Positions 34,439-42,201 of a DNA stretch of 44,368 nucleotides are shown in pieces (within the stretch, counting starts at the first letter, position 1; every line of letters starts with the position of its first letter). The notes beneath the pieces were generated by a model. It saw nothing but the letters and a program-made list of their open reading frames with translations. It was not told the DNA's origin and did no database searches. The translations under genes were made by a program, and so were the position numbers. Origin of the DNA: an uncultured bacterium (GTDB lineage: Bacteria > Bacillota > Clostridia > Oscillospirales > Oscillospiraceae); NCBI GenBank assembly GCA_945873205.1, contig CAMCCC010000018.1, positions 1 to 44,368 of the forward strand, given 5' to 3'.

Positions 34439-35554
34439 ATGAAAACCACGAAAAAACAGCTTCTGGCCGCGGCGGCACTGTGTCTCTGCCTGCTGTGCGG
34501 CTGCGGCAGCGCGGCGGTGCCCCCCGTCCTGGGGGCTGAGCCTGGCGAAAATGCTGCGGGAAACGAACTCACCCTTACCCAGACCCCGTCTGTCTCCAGC
34601 GAGAAGTATGCGGGCAAGGATGATTTTGCCGTCTTTCTCTCCCAGGCTGAGAAAAAATACCTGATTCCCGGTCTGAATCAGGCCGCTATCCCCCAGGGTA
34701 TGAGCCATTGCGGGAGCACCGGACGGATATACATCTCCGCCTACTACAAGGCGGAAGCTGTCCCCTCTGTGATCATGGCCCTTGACGCCGGGAACGGGGA
34801 CTTTGTGGCCGAATACCGCCTTTACAATGGAGATGGCAGCCCCTTTTCCAGCCATGTGGGCGGGCTTGCTGCGGTCGGGGAAAAGCTTTACGTCTCCGCC
34901 AGACTGGATCAGGACGGAAGCTACAGCATCGCCGTCATCCCCTTGGACAGCCTTCCTGCCACAGGCAGCCATGGGATAACGATTGAGGAAACGGTGGCGC
35001 TGCCGGTATCTCCCTCTTTTCTCAACTGCTCTCAGGGCATTCTGTGGGTGGGAAACTTCCACCATCCTTCTGCGAACTATGGCCTGTCCACCGGCATGAA
35101 TTTTACCACCGAAACAGCAGACGGCGACTACGGCTGCTATATCCTGGGTTATGAGCTGGAGGACGGACAGACCCTTTCCGCCGGGCCGGAGGGCTTTCCC
35201 GTCCCGGATTATGTGCTGGTGGCCCCGGATAGAATCCAGGGCATGGTTTTCTGTGACGACGGCACGGTGCTGCTGAGCCAGTCCTACGGGCGAAAGAACA
35301 ACTCCACCCTGCTGCGCTATGACTTGAACCTGGATTTGCCGGATTTGGCCGTCCCGGTAGGCAGCCAGGAGGTCCCGGCTTACCTGCTTGACAGCAGCAC
35401 ACTGCGGGAGAGCATCACCGCCATGCCCATGACGGAGGCACTGACTCTGGGCAGCGATGGCAGCATCCTGGTTTTGTTCGAGTCCGGAGCCATGGCTTAT
35501 CAGGACGGGAAGTACCGCACGGACCATGTGTGGCGCCTTCAGCTTTCCCATTAG
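34439..35554 (+). CDS. Secreted lipoprotein of unknown function
   Basis: A 371-residue lipoprotein with signal and lipobox LLCGC, linker, then an extracellular domain. Repeating short hydrophobic strands with glycines (RIYISAYYK, GGLAAVGEKLYVSARL, GILWVGNFHHP, GMVFCDDGTVLLSQSY, LTLGSDGSILVLF) suggest a beta-propeller. The ribosome binding site (ACGAGG) is weak and the gene begins 15 bp after the PHP stop, so it is probably in the same transcript. Function not deducible. Confidence 0.75.
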   Translation: MKTTKKQLLAAAALCLCLLCGCGSAAVPPVLGAEPGENAAGNELTLTQTPSVSSEKYAGKDDFAVFLSQAEKKYLIPGLNQAAIPQGMSHCGSTGRIYISAYYKAEAVPSVIMALDAGNGDFVAEYRLYNGDGSPFSSHVGGLAAVGEKLYVSARLDQDGSYSIAVIPLDSLPATGSHGITIEETVALPVSPSFLNCSQGILWVGNFHHPSANYGLSTGMNFTTETADGDYGCYILGYELEDGQTLSAGPEGFPVPDYVLVAPDRIQGMVFCDDGTVLLSQSYGRKNNSTLLRYDLNLDLPDLAVPVGSQEVPAYLLDSSTLRESITAMPMTEALTLGSDGSILVLFESGAMAYQDGKYRTDHVWRLQLSH

Positions 35555-35578
35555 CTGGGGAAAGCTTCCATCAAGAAA

Positions 35579-35602
35579 GCCTGATTCTTATAAGAATCAG
35601 GC
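35579..35602. terminator. Palindromic hairpin after the lipoprotein gene
   Basis: A 24-bp perfect palindrome, GCCTGATTCTTA with its complement, followed by TCTTGCG. The U-tract is poor but the position suits a terminator. From here on the base composition becomes A-rich. Confidence 0.55.
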
Positions 35603-35652
35603 TCTTGCGAGAACAACACACTTGTTGATTCTTTCCCCGGCATGCACGCTAA

Positions 35653-36141
35653 CAGAACAGACACGAAAATTGCGAAACACTGAAAACAATTACACTTTCA
35701 AAGTCTTTGGAAAGAATTGAGGAGAGTGCATTTCGTAATTGTCCGGCAATAAGCGAGATAGTATTCGGGGATAAACTTTCATATATCGGTGCCCGTGCGT
35801 TTCAAACCACGGAAAAGAAGGGCTATCTCAAGACGCTTACAATTCCGGGAAGTGTTAAACATATCGGCGATCAGGCGTTCGATGGCTTCGTGATTGAAGA
35901 ACTCATCCTCCTGGAAGGTATTGAAAGCATCGGGGAAAATGCGTTCTCTGGATTCGCTGGGGCAGTTGAACTACCAGTTTCTCTTTCAAACTACTCGAAA
36001 AATGCATTTGGACCTAATGCATTTTTGTCGAACAACCCGACCTTAAAGAAAAAGCTGAATGAAAATAAGGCAGTTATGGAAGAAAAACGCGTTACTCAGC
36101 AGAAAACAATGCATTTTTATTCGGGGAAAGAAGAATGCTGA
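35653..36141 (+). pseudogene. 5'-truncated leucine-rich-repeat (BspA-type) gene
   Basis: The open frame after a stop at 35650 encodes BspA/LRR_5-type repeats: LKTITLSKSLERIEESAFRNC, LTIPGSVKHIGDQAFDGF, ELILLEGIESIGENAFSGF. Repeat-like sequence begins upstream of the first usable start (TTG 35707, no ribosome binding site), so the N-terminal part of a larger protein has been lost. The C-terminus is polar. It overlaps the next gene by 7 bp. Confidence 0.7.
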
Positions 36142-36689
36142 CCCAAACAGAGCAAAACTACGAGGAAGAAATGGAGAGACTTGAGTCTCTTAAGAAGAAA
36201 AAAGAAGAAGTTACTGCTGACCGGGAAAGCTTCATCTCAAATGCGGGTTTGACGGAGAAAAGGATAATAAAACAAATCGAATGCACTCGAAATGTAATAG
36301 AAGTTTATAAAGATCAACTTGCTCATTTGTCTGTATTTGCGTTTTCTCAGAAAAAAGAAATCTCAGCGCGCATACAGAAAGAAGAGGAGATACTCCGGAA
36401 CACGATAAACGAGCTTGATGCGCACAGAGAAAAGACTGCTTCCGACATGAATTCATTTTTGAAAAGGAATGAAGAAATTGAAGAAGAAATGAGAGAATGC
36501 ATTGAGAAATGCGATGGACTTTCGAAGGGGATCAAGGGGCTGGAAGCCAGTATTAAGGCTTTTGAAGCCAGTGAAAAAGAATTTACTGATCTGGTGGACT
36601 CAATCGCCGCTCAGGAAAAACTGATCTCAATGAATATGGATACGCTGAGGATAAGAAACGACTCCTACAAGAAGGGACTTGCCAAATGA
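36135..36689 (+). CDS. Coiled-coil protein of unknown function
   Basis: A 184-residue, highly charged protein that is almost all coiled coil (heptad-like EEEMERLESLKKKKEEV ... ARIQKEEEILRNTINELDAHREKTA ... EEIEEEMRECIEKCDGL). It has no signal or membrane segment. The ATG overlaps the LRR frame, suggesting an operon. Codons are A-rich, unlike the GC-rich chromosome to the left. Confidence 0.65.
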   Translation: MLTQTEQNYEEEMERLESLKKKKEEVTADRESFISNAGLTEKRIIKQIECTRNVIEVYKDQLAHLSVFAFSQKKEISARIQKEEEILRNTINELDAHREKTASDMNSFLKRNEEIEEEMRECIEKCDGLSKGIKGLEASIKAFEASEKEFTDLVDSIAAQEKLISMNMDTLRIRNDSYKKGLAK

Positions 36690-36846
36690 ACTGTCTGAGC
36701 ACCACGGAAACACAGACCATACGTGCAGGACATACCCGTGTATGCTAAAAAGCGATTGCAAAGTGGTTCGACCTATCTTTCTTGATTCCAGTCATGTATA
36801 CTAAGACCATCAGGAAAAACAAAAACAGAACGCGGAGGAATTCAAA

Positions 36847-37083
36847 ATGGCAAAACTCACGTACCTTACAGCAGACTGCCTGAAGTATTCAAACGTTCGC
36901 ACAGTCGTTCTGATGACAAACAATGCAACCGAGGAAGGCGTTCTGGAGTTCGACTGGATGCGTTATGACTTAAAAAACGGTGCTGTTACGAGGGGAACCG
37001 GAAATGGCCTTATATCCGACTGGCGTGATCCGGACGCTTGTACACCGACACCGAAGGAATATATTTCATCGGTTGCTCAGTGA
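36847..37083 (+). CDS. Hypothetical protein, 78 residues
   Basis: A small soluble protein (MAKLTYLTADCLKYSN... EYISSVAQ) with a strong GGAGG 9 bp before its ATG and a strong terminator 150 bp downstream. Family not recognised; DWMRYDLKNGAVTRG suggests a small beta fold. Confidence 0.62.
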   Translation: MAKLTYLTADCLKYSNVRTVVLMTNNATEEGVLEFDWMRYDLKNGAVTRGTGNGLISDWRDPDACTPTPKEYISSVAQ

Positions 37084-37235
37084 TATTTCTAGTTCCAAAT
37101 ATGATCGCTCAAAAGAATCCGTCTCAATTCGCAAAGCGTGAGCTGGTTCTTTACCCTGCCGCTTTTATTTTCTTTCTGCTGTAACATCTTTTCCGTTGGG
37201 AGGTTCTACTGCTCCCTCCGCTGTGACAGGTACCA

Positions 37236-37282
37236 CCATCCACCAAAGGGGTATAGAACGCCCTTTGGTGGATGGTATTTTT
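37236..37282 (+). terminator. Terminator downstream of the 78-residue gene
   Basis: A 15-bp perfect stem CCATCCACCAAAGGG with its complement (37261-37275), followed by TATTTTT. Confidence 0.88.
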
Positions 37283-37290
37283 AATTGCAA

Positions 37291-37557
37291 TTATGATGAC
37301 TGCTCTCTCAGCGTGTAGAGCAAGCTGCTCTTTCCTCCGGACTTCCTGTAACGCTGCTCTGTTTCAAGCAGGCCAGCTTTTCGTAGATCACTCAGAGCCC
37401 GTCTTACTGTTGACTGGGACAGGTTAAGATCCTTTGCAATCGTGGGAATTGCTGGCCAGCAAACACCGTCCTTGTTCGCTCTGTCGCTCAGGTAGATATA
37501 AACAGAGATCGCTCGGTGCGGAAGGTCTGAACCGTATAGGAATGCAAATCTACGCAT
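37291..37557 (-). CDS. Helix-turn-helix protein of a conjugative element
   Basis: An 88-residue DNA-binding protein with a winged helix: WPAIPTIAKDLNLSQSTVRRALSDLRKAGLLE. ATG 37557 is preceded by GGAGGG, 8 bp away, and overlaps the coupling-protein stop by 8 bp. Similar small replication-initiator-like HTH proteins sit next to CD1115-type coupling proteins in Firmicute conjugative transposons (recalled context). Confidence 0.75.
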   Translation of the reverse strand: MRRFAFLYGSDLPHRAISVYIYLSDRANKDGVCWPAIPTIAKDLNLSQSTVRRALSDLRKAGLLETEQRYRKSGGKSSLLYTLREQSS

Positions 37558-39460
37558 TTCCCAATCCCTCCTGTTTCGCAACCCGGTTTGCCGGAGCAGT
37601 CGTGCGCACAACTTTGCTGCCAGTCGGGCGTACGCCTTTTCCCTTCTCTTCGTTTGCTTGATGCATCTCACGCCCATGGCTCTGGTTTCCGTTCCCAGTA
37701 GTCTTGATTCCTTCAGTCCTATCGTGGCTGGCCATACATTCATCCACACTTTCCTTGAGTAGATCCAGTTTATATTTACAAATGATGGCGTTCAGCAATT
37801 CCTTCTTCTCCGCGTATTGGACCACGCGATTCCCTCGCTCCGGAACGGTATAGGGCTTGTCCTCGTCAAAGGTAATCCCCCACTTGAAAAAGAGCTTGAG
37901 ATGAACACGCATTGGATGGGTGCCCGTTTTCATGACAATGAAATCCCCCTTTGGCAGACTCTTCAGCTCATCCGGAGTCATCAGCGGGCGCTCCATCATT
38001 TGCAGTGACTGCGTTGCATTCCCTTTCCCTTTGGAAACTGCCCCGGACAACACTGTCCGGTTCCCCAGAGCTTCGGATAGTGTGTCTGCGGTGGAGCTGT
38101 TCGGCGCAAACCCACCGAAGATCGTTACCTGGGTATTATCGATGATGATCTCAGCACCTTCTTTCCCATAATTCTTGTCCAGCTGGGCGAAGCTCTGCAC
38201 GATGGGTACAATCTGCAGCCGGCGAGACCGGGCAGCCGAGAACATCATCTCGGCGGATTCTATTTTCGGCAGAGTACCAAACTCATCGCAGAAGAAGACG
38301 CAGCGGTTTTTGAGTTTTCCTCCGTTTTCATCAGCCACTGCCAGGATCTCACGATAGAGCTGCTGGATAATGAGGGAAATCATAAAAAAAGTATTCGGAT
38401 TCTCTTCCGGCATGATGATGAAAATAGCGGACTTCTCCGCGCAGAACTTTTCAGCGTCGATCTCCGTGTCAAAGCAAAGGAGCTGCTCCAACTCCGAATC
38501 CAGAAATGCGTTCAGGCGAGACAGCGCAGTAGACATGACCGAAGCCATAGCCTGCTCCGAAGTGTTTAACGCCGCACCTGCAAACCACTTCGCCTTATGC
38601 GCATCGGGAAGCAAGGCCATCAGCTGCTGGAACTGGTTTTTCCCCTTCTCTTTCGCCGGAGCCAGCAACTCCTGGATGATTTTGTATACAGAAACGATGT
38701 GCCTCTTCTCCGGCTCACAGAATTCAGAAACCAGAAGGATTGTTGCTGTCAGCAAACCTTCCGCAGCATCATAGAAATACGCATTCTGACCCATATTGCC
38801 GGAATCCGTCCCTGACTGGATAATCGTCTTGGCAATGATCTTCGCATACTTCTCGGCTTTCGCCTTATAGAGCAGCACATCCGAATGCTCTTTGTAAAGA
38901 TCCATATACTTATTGACAAGATGCAGAAGGTTGTTGCCGTGAGAGCGCGTTGGGTTTCGCAGATCGATCACCGAAACATTGTAGCCATAGCCTGCCGCGA
39001 TGTTGCCATAGTTACGCATTACATCGCCCTTGGTATCTGTGGAGAGGAAAGACATCCCGGAAGCACAGGCATACTCAATGCAGGGGTACAACCAGAACGC
39101 AGTCTTGCCGACACCGGCAGCACCGATCATCAGCACGTGAACATCTCCCGGATCAATGAGTGCGGTTGTGTTTCCTTCGCAGCCAACCACGATTCCCTGG
39201 GGCAGTGCGTGGTTCTTCGTATCGGAGGGCTTTGTGCCCTGTGCGGCCTGTTTGCGCCACTTTTCCGGTGTGAATGGCACACGTACATAGGTGTTGCGTA
39301 TCTCCGCCCTTGTAGCCCAACGTGCGGTACCGTGCTGGCCATCACCAACCGTCTTGGATTTAATCCCATCCAGATTCTGCACCTGGGACGCCGCCGTGAT
39401 GATACCCAGCACGGCAAAGAAAAAGACACCAGCCATAATTAAAGGCCAATACTCTGGCAC
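37550..39460 (-). CDS. VirD4-like type IV coupling protein (TraG/CD1115-type)
   Basis: A 636-residue membrane-anchored ATPase that brings DNA to a type IV secretion channel. It has one N-terminal membrane segment, Walker A MIGAAGVGKTAFW near residue 115, FLSTDTKGD, and the Walker B-like VFFCDEFGTLPK. The FIMPEENPNTFFMISLIIQQLYRE and QSFAQLDKNYGKEGAEIIIDNTQ blocks are typical of the family. It starts with GTG and overlaps the TOPRIM-fusion gene by 22 bp. The N-terminus is shorter than in coupling proteins with two helices. No relaxase, VirB4 or integrase is seen, so the element is incomplete here. Confidence 0.9.
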   Translation of the reverse strand: MPEYWPLIMAGVFFFAVLGIITAASQVQNLDGIKSKTVGDGQHGTARWATRAEIRNTYVRVPFTPEKWRKQAAQGTKPSDTKNHALPQGIVVGCEGNTTALIDPGDVHVLMIGAAGVGKTAFWLYPCIEYACASGMSFLSTDTKGDVMRNYGNIAAGYGYNVSVIDLRNPTRSHGNNLLHLVNKYMDLYKEHSDVLLYKAKAEKYAKIIAKTIIQSGTDSGNMGQNAYFYDAAEGLLTATILLVSEFCEPEKRHIVSVYKIIQELLAPAKEKGKNQFQQLMALLPDAHKAKWFAGAALNTSEQAMASVMSTALSRLNAFLDSELEQLLCFDTEIDAEKFCAEKSAIFIIMPEENPNTFFMISLIIQQLYREILAVADENGGKLKNRCVFFCDEFGTLPKIESAEMMFSAARSRRLQIVPIVQSFAQLDKNYGKEGAEIIIDNTQVTIFGGFAPNSSTADTLSEALGNRTVLSGAVSKGKGNATQSLQMMERPLMTPDELKSLPKGDFIVMKTGTHPMRVHLKLFFKWGITFDEDKPYTVPERGNRVVQYAEKKELLNAIICKYKLDLLKESVDECMASHDRTEGIKTTGNGNQSHGREMHQANEEKGKGVRPTGSKVVRTTAPANRVAKQEGLGNA

Positions 39461-40533
39461 GGTTCCATCGCCTCACTTTCAGACTTCAGACATAACAAAT
39501 CCTCGTTCCAGTCCTTCTGATTGGGAACGAGGATTTGCGACTTTATGCCCATGGTAAAAAGTTTATTGTCTATTCTCCTGGCAGCACTTTGACCCGGCTC
39601 ATCGCTGTCAAAGCAAATGCACACCTGAGAGATATTTCTGTTGTCTTCCAGCATCTGAAAAAGCACACGATCCGAAACAGAGCAGGCAGCGGCATAGCTG
39701 TTTTCCCTCCAGTCCTCTGGATGCAAAGAAAGATACGACATCAAATCAATGGGGGCCTCAAACAGATACAGCGCAGAGCTGCTCCCATACCAATGGAAGC
39801 TGTATGCCGGATTACTGTTTGGCGCATTCCCCTTGAACGTACTCTCATGGCCTGTTCCTCTGAGATTTGCATGCCGTGGTCTTCCTTCCCGGTCATAGCC
39901 TACGAATACAACATTGTGATACTTTGCAGACTCATAGATCATGCCATGGTGCGCAAAGGCTTCCACCACACTACGGTCAATTCCACGCTGCTTTGTCAGA
40001 TAAGCAAAAACTCTACGCATATTATCGTTCCGTTCAGGAAGCACCAGTTCTGGGTAGTCCTGTTCCTGTTCTGGCCGCTTGCAGAGTTTTTCCATGCTGC
40101 CGCCAGTAAGATAAAGAACTGCATCGGAATACTCCATGTTGTAAAACCGTTTCATGAAATCGATCGCATCTCCTCCTTCCCGATCATACTGGTGAAACCA
40201 AAGGTTCCCTCGTAGTGTAACTTTGGCAGAGCCATCCCGCCATTCATATTCCTTGCCTGAACGTTTGACCGTTTCTCCCTGAGATTCCAGCAACGAAACA
40301 ATGTCTACCGGTGTCAGCTTCGCTCTGTCCAGCTTGGTGATATCTCCAACGTGCTGCATCTGGGGAAACCGCAGTTTGGTTACGGCAATCGGGAAGGCTT
40401 CTATCTCACTGGCCCAGACCGGCTCAATGCCATTCCGAACTGCCGCCAACGGAAACCCGCCGATGCCATCGAACAGACTTCCCATCGTGATTTTTCTTTC
40501 CAGCTCTGCAGGCTTGTTCTCTTCTTTTCTCAT
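39439..40533 (-). CDS. Chimera: N-terminus of a C5-cytosine methyltransferase joined to a DUF3991/TOPRIM protein
   Basis: A 364-residue protein. Residues 1 to about 75 are the start of a DNA C5-methyltransferase: ITMGSLFDGIGGFPLAAVRNGI (SAM motif I), WASEIEAFP, VGDITKLD, and PVDIV, where the family normally continues to the catalytic GGSPCQ motif. Instead the frame runs into SLLESQGETVKRSGKEYEW and a primase-like DUF3991 region, then a TOPRIM domain (LYLFEAPIDLMSYLSL; VCICFDSDEPG). The methyltransferase catalytic Cys is absent, so no methylation is expected. ATG 40533 follows AAAAGGAG. It looks like an in-frame deletion fusion of two element genes. Confidence 0.82.
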   Translation of the reverse strand: MRKEENKPAELERKITMGSLFDGIGGFPLAAVRNGIEPVWASEIEAFPIAVTKLRFPQMQHVGDITKLDRAKLTPVDIVSLLESQGETVKRSGKEYEWRDGSAKVTLRGNLWFHQYDREGGDAIDFMKRFYNMEYSDAVLYLTGGSMEKLCKRPEQEQDYPELVLPERNDNMRRVFAYLTKQRGIDRSVVEAFAHHGMIYESAKYHNVVFVGYDREGRPRHANLRGTGHESTFKGNAPNSNPAYSFHWYGSSSALYLFEAPIDLMSYLSLHPEDWRENSYAAACSVSDRVLFQMLEDNRNISQVCICFDSDEPGQSAARRIDNKLFTMGIKSQILVPNQKDWNEDLLCLKSESEAMEPCQSIGL

Positions 40534-40654
40534 TTTTTCACTCCTTTTCAAAAAAACTTTTTCTCTCGCCCCTTGCTTTCCGCCCAATTGGGAGAGGCGG
40601 GGAACATTTTTTGCGTTTTTCTTGTTTATTTACAAAAAGTTCACAATTTGGGCG

Positions 40655-40700
40655 TGAAAAAAGGGCGATTTCTGCGAAAAATTCTCGCAAAAATCGCCCT
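40655..40700 (-). terminator. Minus-strand terminator upstream of the chimeric gene
   Basis: Arms 40662-40677 and 40685-40700 (AGGGCGATTT...TGCGA with complement, one bulge) are followed on the minus strand by TTTTTT. It would stop transcripts coming from the tRNA side. Confidence 0.7.
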
Positions 40701-40709
40701 CAATCGGAA

Positions 40710-40727
40710 GCGTGCGGGTTCAAGTCC
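40710..40727 (+). repeat. 18-bp inverted copy of the tRNA T-arm sequence
   Basis: GCGTGCGGGTTCAAGTCC on the plus strand is identical to the T-arm of the minus-strand tRNA-Leu fragment (40874-40857). The sequences diverge immediately afterwards. It may be half of a second attachment site in the opposite orientation. Confidence 0.6.
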
Positions 40728-40780
40728 TCCCTGGCAGGAAAAACATCTCTCGGTTCCACATCAAAAAAAGGGCAGCAAAA

Positions 40781-40812
40781 AACCCCGAAACCGTTGAAGT
40801 TTCGGGGTTTTT
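40781..40812. terminator. Terminator downstream of the tRNA-Leu fragment
   Basis: An 11-bp stem AACCCCGAAAC/GTTTCGGGGTT has A- and T-runs on both sides and works on either strand. It probably ended the original tRNA transcript (minus strand). Confidence 0.82.
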
Positions 40813-40842
40813 TGGGTGGATATCTTTTTCGGATCCACAACA

Positions 40843-40899
40843 TGGTGCGCGAGGCGGGACTTGAACCCGCACGCCCGGAGTGAGCACTAGAACCTGAAT
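40843..40899 (-). other. 3' fragment of tRNA-Leu(CAG): putative attachment site of an integrated island
   Basis: On the minus strand the sequence runs from the anticodon loop (TTCAGGT, anticodon CAG) through TCTAG, a long leucine-type variable arm, the T-arm GCGGG-TTCAAGT-CCCGC and the acceptor strand to CCA. The 5' half (acceptor, D-arm, 5' anticodon stem) is absent; unrelated sequence adjoins. Tyrosine integrases leave exactly such a 3' duplicate at the far end of an island. The direction implies the island lies to the right. Region 40900-41200 holds no supportable gene. Confidence 0.8.
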
Positions 40900-41169
40900 C
40901 CCCAAACGCGGTATTAGCCCCCTGTTACCGGGCCTAATGCGTTTTACCCCATCCCGAAAAATCCTTGGTATTTCAGGCAGTTCCACACCGTGCGACAAAT
41001 CAAGACAAACTCCAATTTTATTCGTTTTTTGAAAGTGTTAGAAATGTGTTAGAAAAGCCTGTTTGCAGGTTCGCCTTTCACTTCATATAGATGGCAGCGA
41101 CCGCTTCCCTTCTCCCCCACTTAACCGAGTATGGAGAAGTTCAACATATCCGACCACAATTTCATACTG

Positions 41170-41209
41170 CAATCCAGGGTTGCTTGCTACAACAAGGAAC
41201 CCTGGATTG
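41170..41209. repeat. 12-bp inverted repeat
   Basis: CAATCCAGGGTT (41170-41181) and AACCCTGGATTG (41198-41209) are perfect complements around a 16-nt loop. No U-tract; role unknown. Confidence 0.65.
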
Positions 41210-41217
41210 TCATTCCC

Positions 41218-41259
41218 AAAAGCCGCCCTAATCACACATTCGTGTTTAGAGCGGCTTTT
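41218..41259. terminator. Hairpin with A/T-flanked stem, probable bidirectional terminator
   Basis: AAAAGCCGC pairs with GCGGCTTTT; the loop pairs further through CTAA/TTAG and CACA/TGTG. It insulates the following genes from the tRNA side. A GTTTCACGGTGAAAC palindrome (41261-41275) follows directly and may be an operator. Confidence 0.65.
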
Positions 41260-41361
41260 GCGTTTCACGGTGAAACGGATTTTAATCAGCGAGTAAGATG
41301 GACACGAAAGTGAAAACGCAGGAGTTAATTTGGACAAATCATTAATAACACGCGCTTCCTC

Positions 41362-41389
41362 TTGACAAAATTGTGTTTTTGTGTAAAAT
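41362..41389 (+). promoter_or_regulatory. Promoter of the unknown gene/ImmA-IrrE pair
   Basis: TTGACA (41362-41367), a 16-bp spacer and TAAAAT (41384-41389), about 35 bp before the first start codon. Confidence 0.72.
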
Positions 41390-41424
41390 AGAGCCATCGA
41401 TTAATGCCAAGAGGAGTATACGCC

Positions 41425-42174
41425 ATGAAATTTAACGCTGGAACCTTCGGAGACATCGAGATCAACATGGACATCGTGATTAGCGCGCTCAGAGCCATTG
41501 AAAAGGCCGTTTCTGAGGATGTCCCAAATGAGTTGCGGGAAAACAACCTTGAAACGAACAATCGAATTGGAGGACTTCGCGGCGATTGGATCAACCAAAA
41601 TCTCCGCCAGTTCACTGTGAATGCCGGCGGAATATTGCATCCGTTCACTCGATATGGATGGCGCGGCAGAATGATTGTTGATCGAGAGAACAAGATTTCT
41701 TACAGCATTGCCACAAGAGCGAATCTCAGTCAGATACCCCGGAAGCTGCGAAGAACACCTCACTTTTTGCAGACCGTTCTAATGAAGGAAAATGGAGATC
41801 TGCATGGCCGGTATGAGCAAACCACAATGTTTGATATGAGCCAATTTGATCAAGAGGTTTATGAGCAGGATTATGATTGCATTTTCTATGGCGCAATTGA
41901 TCCTAACGAGGGTTACAAGCATTGCGTGATTTGTTATGAAGCGGCACATGATGAAGTGACCAGCACCAGCCTGGTTCTTCTTGATCCCAATTTCAACACC
42001 GTAAATGAGATGGATCTAGGCGAGTACCGTAAGCCTGACTTTTCCAAGCTTACTATTGATGATGTGCCTGAAGATTATAGCACAGCTGAGCACAACGAGG
42101 CAACCCGAAATCTTTCTAAGTTGAAGCAGACGCTTCCGAAAGTCAAGGAGCAAGATCAAGCCAAAGAGAGTTAA
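41425..42174 (+). CDS. Unknown protein paired with an ImmA/IrrE gene
   Basis: A 249-residue soluble protein; I do not recognise its family. AGAGGAG lies 9 bp before ATG 41425. The sequence (GTFGDIEINMDIVISALRAIEKAVSEDVPNELRENN... IGGLRGDWINQNLRQF... GRMIVDRENKISYSIATRANL) looks globular, alpha/beta, with a charged C-terminal tail. It lies 27 bp before an XRE-ImmA/IrrE regulator-protease and shares its promoter, so the two probably form a functional pair. Confidence 0.75.
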   Translation: MKFNAGTFGDIEINMDIVISALRAIEKAVSEDVPNELRENNLETNNRIGGLRGDWINQNLRQFTVNAGGILHPFTRYGWRGRMIVDRENKISYSIATRANLSQIPRKLRRTPHFLQTVLMKENGDLHGRYEQTTMFDMSQFDQEVYEQDYDCIFYGAIDPNEGYKHCVICYEAAHDEVTSTSLVLLDPNFNTVNEMDLGEYRKPDFSKLTIDDVPEDYSTAEHNEATRNLSKLKQTLPKVKEQDQAKES

Positions 42175-42201
42175 TACGAAAGTGTGAGGGAGACTACTGT
42201 A

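Noticed and set aside
37291..37749. Longer start for the HTH protein at 37749.
   Set aside because: The extension lies wholly inside the coupling-protein gene; GGAGGG marks ATG 37557.
40662..40700. Possible CRISPR repeat or oriT hairpin.
   Set aside because: Single copy, and the minus-strand U-tract makes it a terminator; no repeat-spacer periodicity occurs anywhere in the window.
40900..40998. The 5' half of tRNA-Leu, or an intron splitting it, because of GTGTGGAACTG on the minus strand.
   Set aside because: No acceptor stem complementary to the 3' fragment and no group I intron core seen.
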